7,477 nt of DNA from VFJL01 sp043752345 (GTDB lineage: Bacteria > Pseudomonadota > Gammaproteobacteria > Burkholderiales > Nitrosomonadaceae), in contig JAYUYT010000016.1 of NCBI GenBank assembly GCA_043752345.1, positions 1 through 7,477 on the forward strand. Reading direction: 5' to 3'. The notes under the pieces were generated by a model. It saw nothing but the letters and a program-made list of their open reading frames with translations, searched no databases and had not been told where the DNA came from. This document shows positions 6,246 through 7,477 of the stretch, piece after piece. Both the position numbers and the translations under genes were made by a program. Each line of letters begins with the position of its first letter. The first letter of the stretch is position 1.

Positions 6246-6335
6246 ATGAATTATGCTAGCGGACAGCGCCAACGCTGTCTTGGTTTTGCACACGATACAC
6301 AAAGGATGGTCAGCGCGAATGGTGAACAATCATGA
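6246..6335 (+). CDS. Possible 29-codon leader ORF upstream of the cytochrome gene
   Basis: This short frame starts at the ATG at 6246, with AGGTGG at 6236-6241 as a possible ribosome binding site four bases away. It ends at TGA 6333-6335, which overlaps the cytochrome ATG as ATGA. The peptide begins MNYASGQRQRC and has no recognisable domain, signal peptide or run of one amino acid. The inverted repeat at 6262-6279 lies within codons 6-12, so ribosomes on this ORF would unfold it. The ORF could be a leader peptide coupling translation to the next gene, or a chance frame. Confidence 0.3.
   Translation: MNYASGQRQRCLGFAHDTQRMVSANGEQS
6262..6287 (+). terminator. Terminator-like hairpin between the DUF411 and cytochrome genes
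   Basis: GACAGCG (6262-6268), loop CCAA, CGCTGTC (6273-6279) make a perfect 7-bp GC-rich stem, followed by TTGGTTTT, an interrupted T-tract. This has the form of an intrinsic terminator or attenuator. It lies 44 bases before the cytochrome start, so if it ends upstream transcripts the cytochrome gene would need either read-through or a promoter in that short gap; none is obvious. Confidence 0.45.
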
Positions 6336-6883
6336 GTGCGCGTTATTTGCTTCTGCTGGGCATGGTGGCGGGATTGGTAGTCGGTTGCGGTAAATCGGAG
6401 CCACCTGTCGTAACGCCGCCGCCGTCTGCTGCGACTCCGGCTCCATCTCCCGTCGCACCAACTCCATCCACTGCAGCGCCAGCCGCAGCCGATGCTGCGC
6501 TGCCAGCACCGACGCCGCAGAGCATCGCAGCGCGTAAGCTGGATCCGGAGAAAATCAAGCGCGGCGCAGCCGTTTACCGCACGCATTGTGCATCCTGCCA
6601 TGGTCCGAATGGCGAGGCCACTTCCAATTGGCGGGAACAGGGAGCAGACGGCAGATATCCGCCGCCGCCGCTGAACGGCAGTGCCCACGACTGGCATCAT
6701 TCAACTGCGACGCTGGAAAAAATGATCCGTGAAGGTTCGCCTGGCGTCGGCGGCATGCCGGCGTGGAATGGCAAGTTGACCAATCAGGAAATCGATGACG
6801 TGATCGTCTGGATAAAATCGCTGTGGCCGGATGAGATTTACGATATCTGGTACAAGGAAATCGAGAGCAAGCAGAAGAACTAG
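6332..6883 (+). CDS. Lipid-anchored monohaem cytochrome c (class I)
   Basis: This is a 183-residue periplasmic electron-transfer protein tethered to a membrane. The signal peptide ends in lipobox VVGC with C19 as the lipidated residue. Residues 24-62 are a Pro/Ala-rich flexible linker. The cytochrome domain spans about 72-167, with haem attachment C86-A-S-C89-H90 and the likely axial Met142 in GGMPAW. DDVIVWIKSLWP supplies the C-terminal helix. AHDWHH at 118-123 adds histidines near the domain middle. Upstream GGTGA lies six bases from the ATG, and the start overlaps the stop of a 29-codon ORF as ATGA. It follows the cupredoxin and DUF411 genes by 234 bases on the same strand, suggesting related redox or copper roles, though a partner oxidase is not in view. 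Confidence 0.93.
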   Translation: MSARYLLLLGMVAGLVVGCGKSEPPVVTPPPSAATPAPSPVAPTPSTAAPAAADAALPAPTPQSIAARKLDPEKIKRGAAVYRTHCASCHGPNGEATSNWREQGADGRYPPPPLNGSAHDWHHSTATLEKMIREGSPGVGGMPAWNGKLTNQEIDDVIVWIKSLWPDEIYDIWYKEIESKQKN

Positions 6884-6884
6884 C

Positions 6885-6933
6885 GCCAGCACCAGTGGAA
6901 TCAGGTGCTGGCAACAGCAGGGTAGGGATTTTT
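6885..6933 (+). terminator. Hairpin in the convergent gap after the cytochrome gene
   Basis: GCCAGCACC (6885-6893) and GGTGCTGGC (6904-6912) form a perfect 9-bp GC-rich stem with a 10-base loop, starting just after the cytochrome stop. TTTTT follows at 6929-6933, displaced by 16 bases. Its place between convergent genes supports a transcription-end role, but the T-run spacing is not standard and no T-run is seen in the minus direction. Confidence 0.45.
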
Positions 6934-7001
6934 AGAGCAGCAGACAGCAGACTCAATTCCCGGGCAGGGCTGCCAATGAACAGTCCGGGGTGTGGCGCAA
7001 C

Positions 7002-7400
7002 TCAGGCTGATTCGCTTTTCTGCGCTGCCTTTTTTGCTGTCGCGCGGGCGGGAAGCTTCTCGCGTATGCGCGCCGACTTGCCAGAACGATCCCGCAGATA
7101 ATAGAGCTTGGCGCGGCGCACGGCACCACGACGTTTGATCTCTATGCTGGCGATCAAAGGTGAATAAGTCTGGAAAGTCCGCTCCACGCCTTCACCGCTG
7201 GATACCTTGCGCACGGTAAAAGCCGAGTTGAGGCCGCGATTGCGCTTGGCAATGACCACGCCTTCGTAAGCCTGTATCCGTTTACGGTCGCCTTCAACCA
7301 CATTGACGTTAACGACAACGGTGTCGCCGGGGGCGAAATCCGGAATGGTTTTGCCGAGGCGGTTGATTTCTTCGGTTTCAAGTTGATCGATCAAGTTCAT
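7002..7400 (-). CDS. rplS: 50S ribosomal protein L19
   Basis: L19 is a protein of the large ribosomal subunit at the 30S-50S interface. The protein has 132 residues and opens MNLIDQLETEEINRL. It carries the family core PDFAPGDTVVVNVNVVEG, then RIQAYEGVVIAKRNRGLNSAFTVRK, and ends its conserved part with RRAKLYYLRDRSGKSARIREKL. The 15-residue Ala/Lys tail after that is longer than in the 115-residue E. coli protein and is common in betaproteobacteria. AAGGAG lies six bases before the ATG and sits inside the last codons of the upstream gene. The gap between that gene's stop and this start is 3 bases, so the two are co-transcribed and probably coupled. Confidence 0.97.
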   Translation of the reverse strand: MNLIDQLETEEINRLGKTIPDFAPGDTVVVNVNVVEGDRKRIQAYEGVVIAKRNRGLNSAFTVRKVSSGEGVERTFQTYSPLIASIEIKRRGAVRRAKLYYLRDRSGKSARIREKLPARATAKKAAQKSESA

Positions 7401-7403
7401 TTC

Positions 7404-7477
7404 TTACTCCTTAATTTGTTTCGCTTGCTTGGTGTTGTAGTCCTGCTTGAATTCTTCCAGCAATTTTCTTTCTTCCT
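7404..7477 (-). CDS. trmD: C-terminal end of probable tRNA (guanine-N1)-methyltransferase, cut by window edge
   Basis: The minus-strand frame entering from the right edge gives 23 residues beginning EERKLLEEFKQDY and ending QIKE, then TAA at 7404-7406. The fragment is too short for family motifs. Assignment rests on position: trmD directly precedes rplS in the rpsP-rimM-trmD-rplS operon of most proteobacteria, and a charged helical tail of this kind fits the TrmD C-terminus. TrmD methylates G37 of certain tRNAs. The final codons AAG GAG supply the rplS ribosome binding site. Confidence 0.7.
   Translation of the reverse strand, partial: EERKLLEEFKQDYNTKQAKQIKE

Noticed and set aside
1..7477. 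CRISPR arrays, tRNA or rRNA genes, toxin-antitoxin or defence genes
   Set aside because: No regularly spaced repeats, RNA gene signatures or matching proteins were seen on either strand.

Overview
The window looks like chromosomal DNA of a betaproteobacterium. Its genes, L19 tail and cupredoxin/DUF411/cytochrome set resemble those of the Nitrosomonadales/Gallionellaceae, but the genus is an inference from memory of protein families, not a search. Base composition is moderately GC-rich, and nearly all intact genes have AGGAG-type ribosome binding sites.

The left part (1-1136) is accessory, decaying DNA. It holds the N-terminal part of an IS110-family transposase on the minus strand, which runs off the left edge and is broken by a 2-nt frameshift and apparently two in-frame internal losses. 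Next comes a 538-bp stretch without a convincing gene. It contains a 67-bp imperfect dyad with the layout of an integron attC site (863-929) and a perfect 8-bp hairpin (1022-1040). A stand-alone response-regulator receiver follows (1137-1489), broken by one missing base.

The centre (1668-4446) is a housekeeping block on the plus strand: proC, yggT and the DUF167 gene (yggU), then sixA and rluE. proC, yggT and yggU form the usual cluster, but yggS, often found just before proC, is absent; the receiver remnant occupies that place.

The right-centre (4664-6883) encodes envelope proteins, all on the plus strand. They are a small coiled-coil lipoprotein, a Met-rich periplasmic cupredoxin with a complete type 1 copper ligand set, a secreted DUF411 protein whose start overlaps the cupredoxin stop, and a lipid-anchored monohaem cytochrome c on a Pro/Ala linker. 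Together they suggest periplasmic copper handling and/or electron transfer. A 29-codon ORF containing a terminator-like hairpin precedes the cytochrome gene and overlaps its start codon by ATGA, so it could be a leader-type control element.

The right end (7002-7477, minus strand) is rplS and the last 23 codons of what is most likely trmD, the tail of an rpsP-rimM-trmD-rplS operon. It converges on the cytochrome gene.

I see no CRISPR array, tRNA or rRNA. I found no clearly new multi-gene system. The best leads are the cytochrome leader ORF with its hairpin, the attC-like site beside the IS remnant, and the copper/cytochrome cluster.
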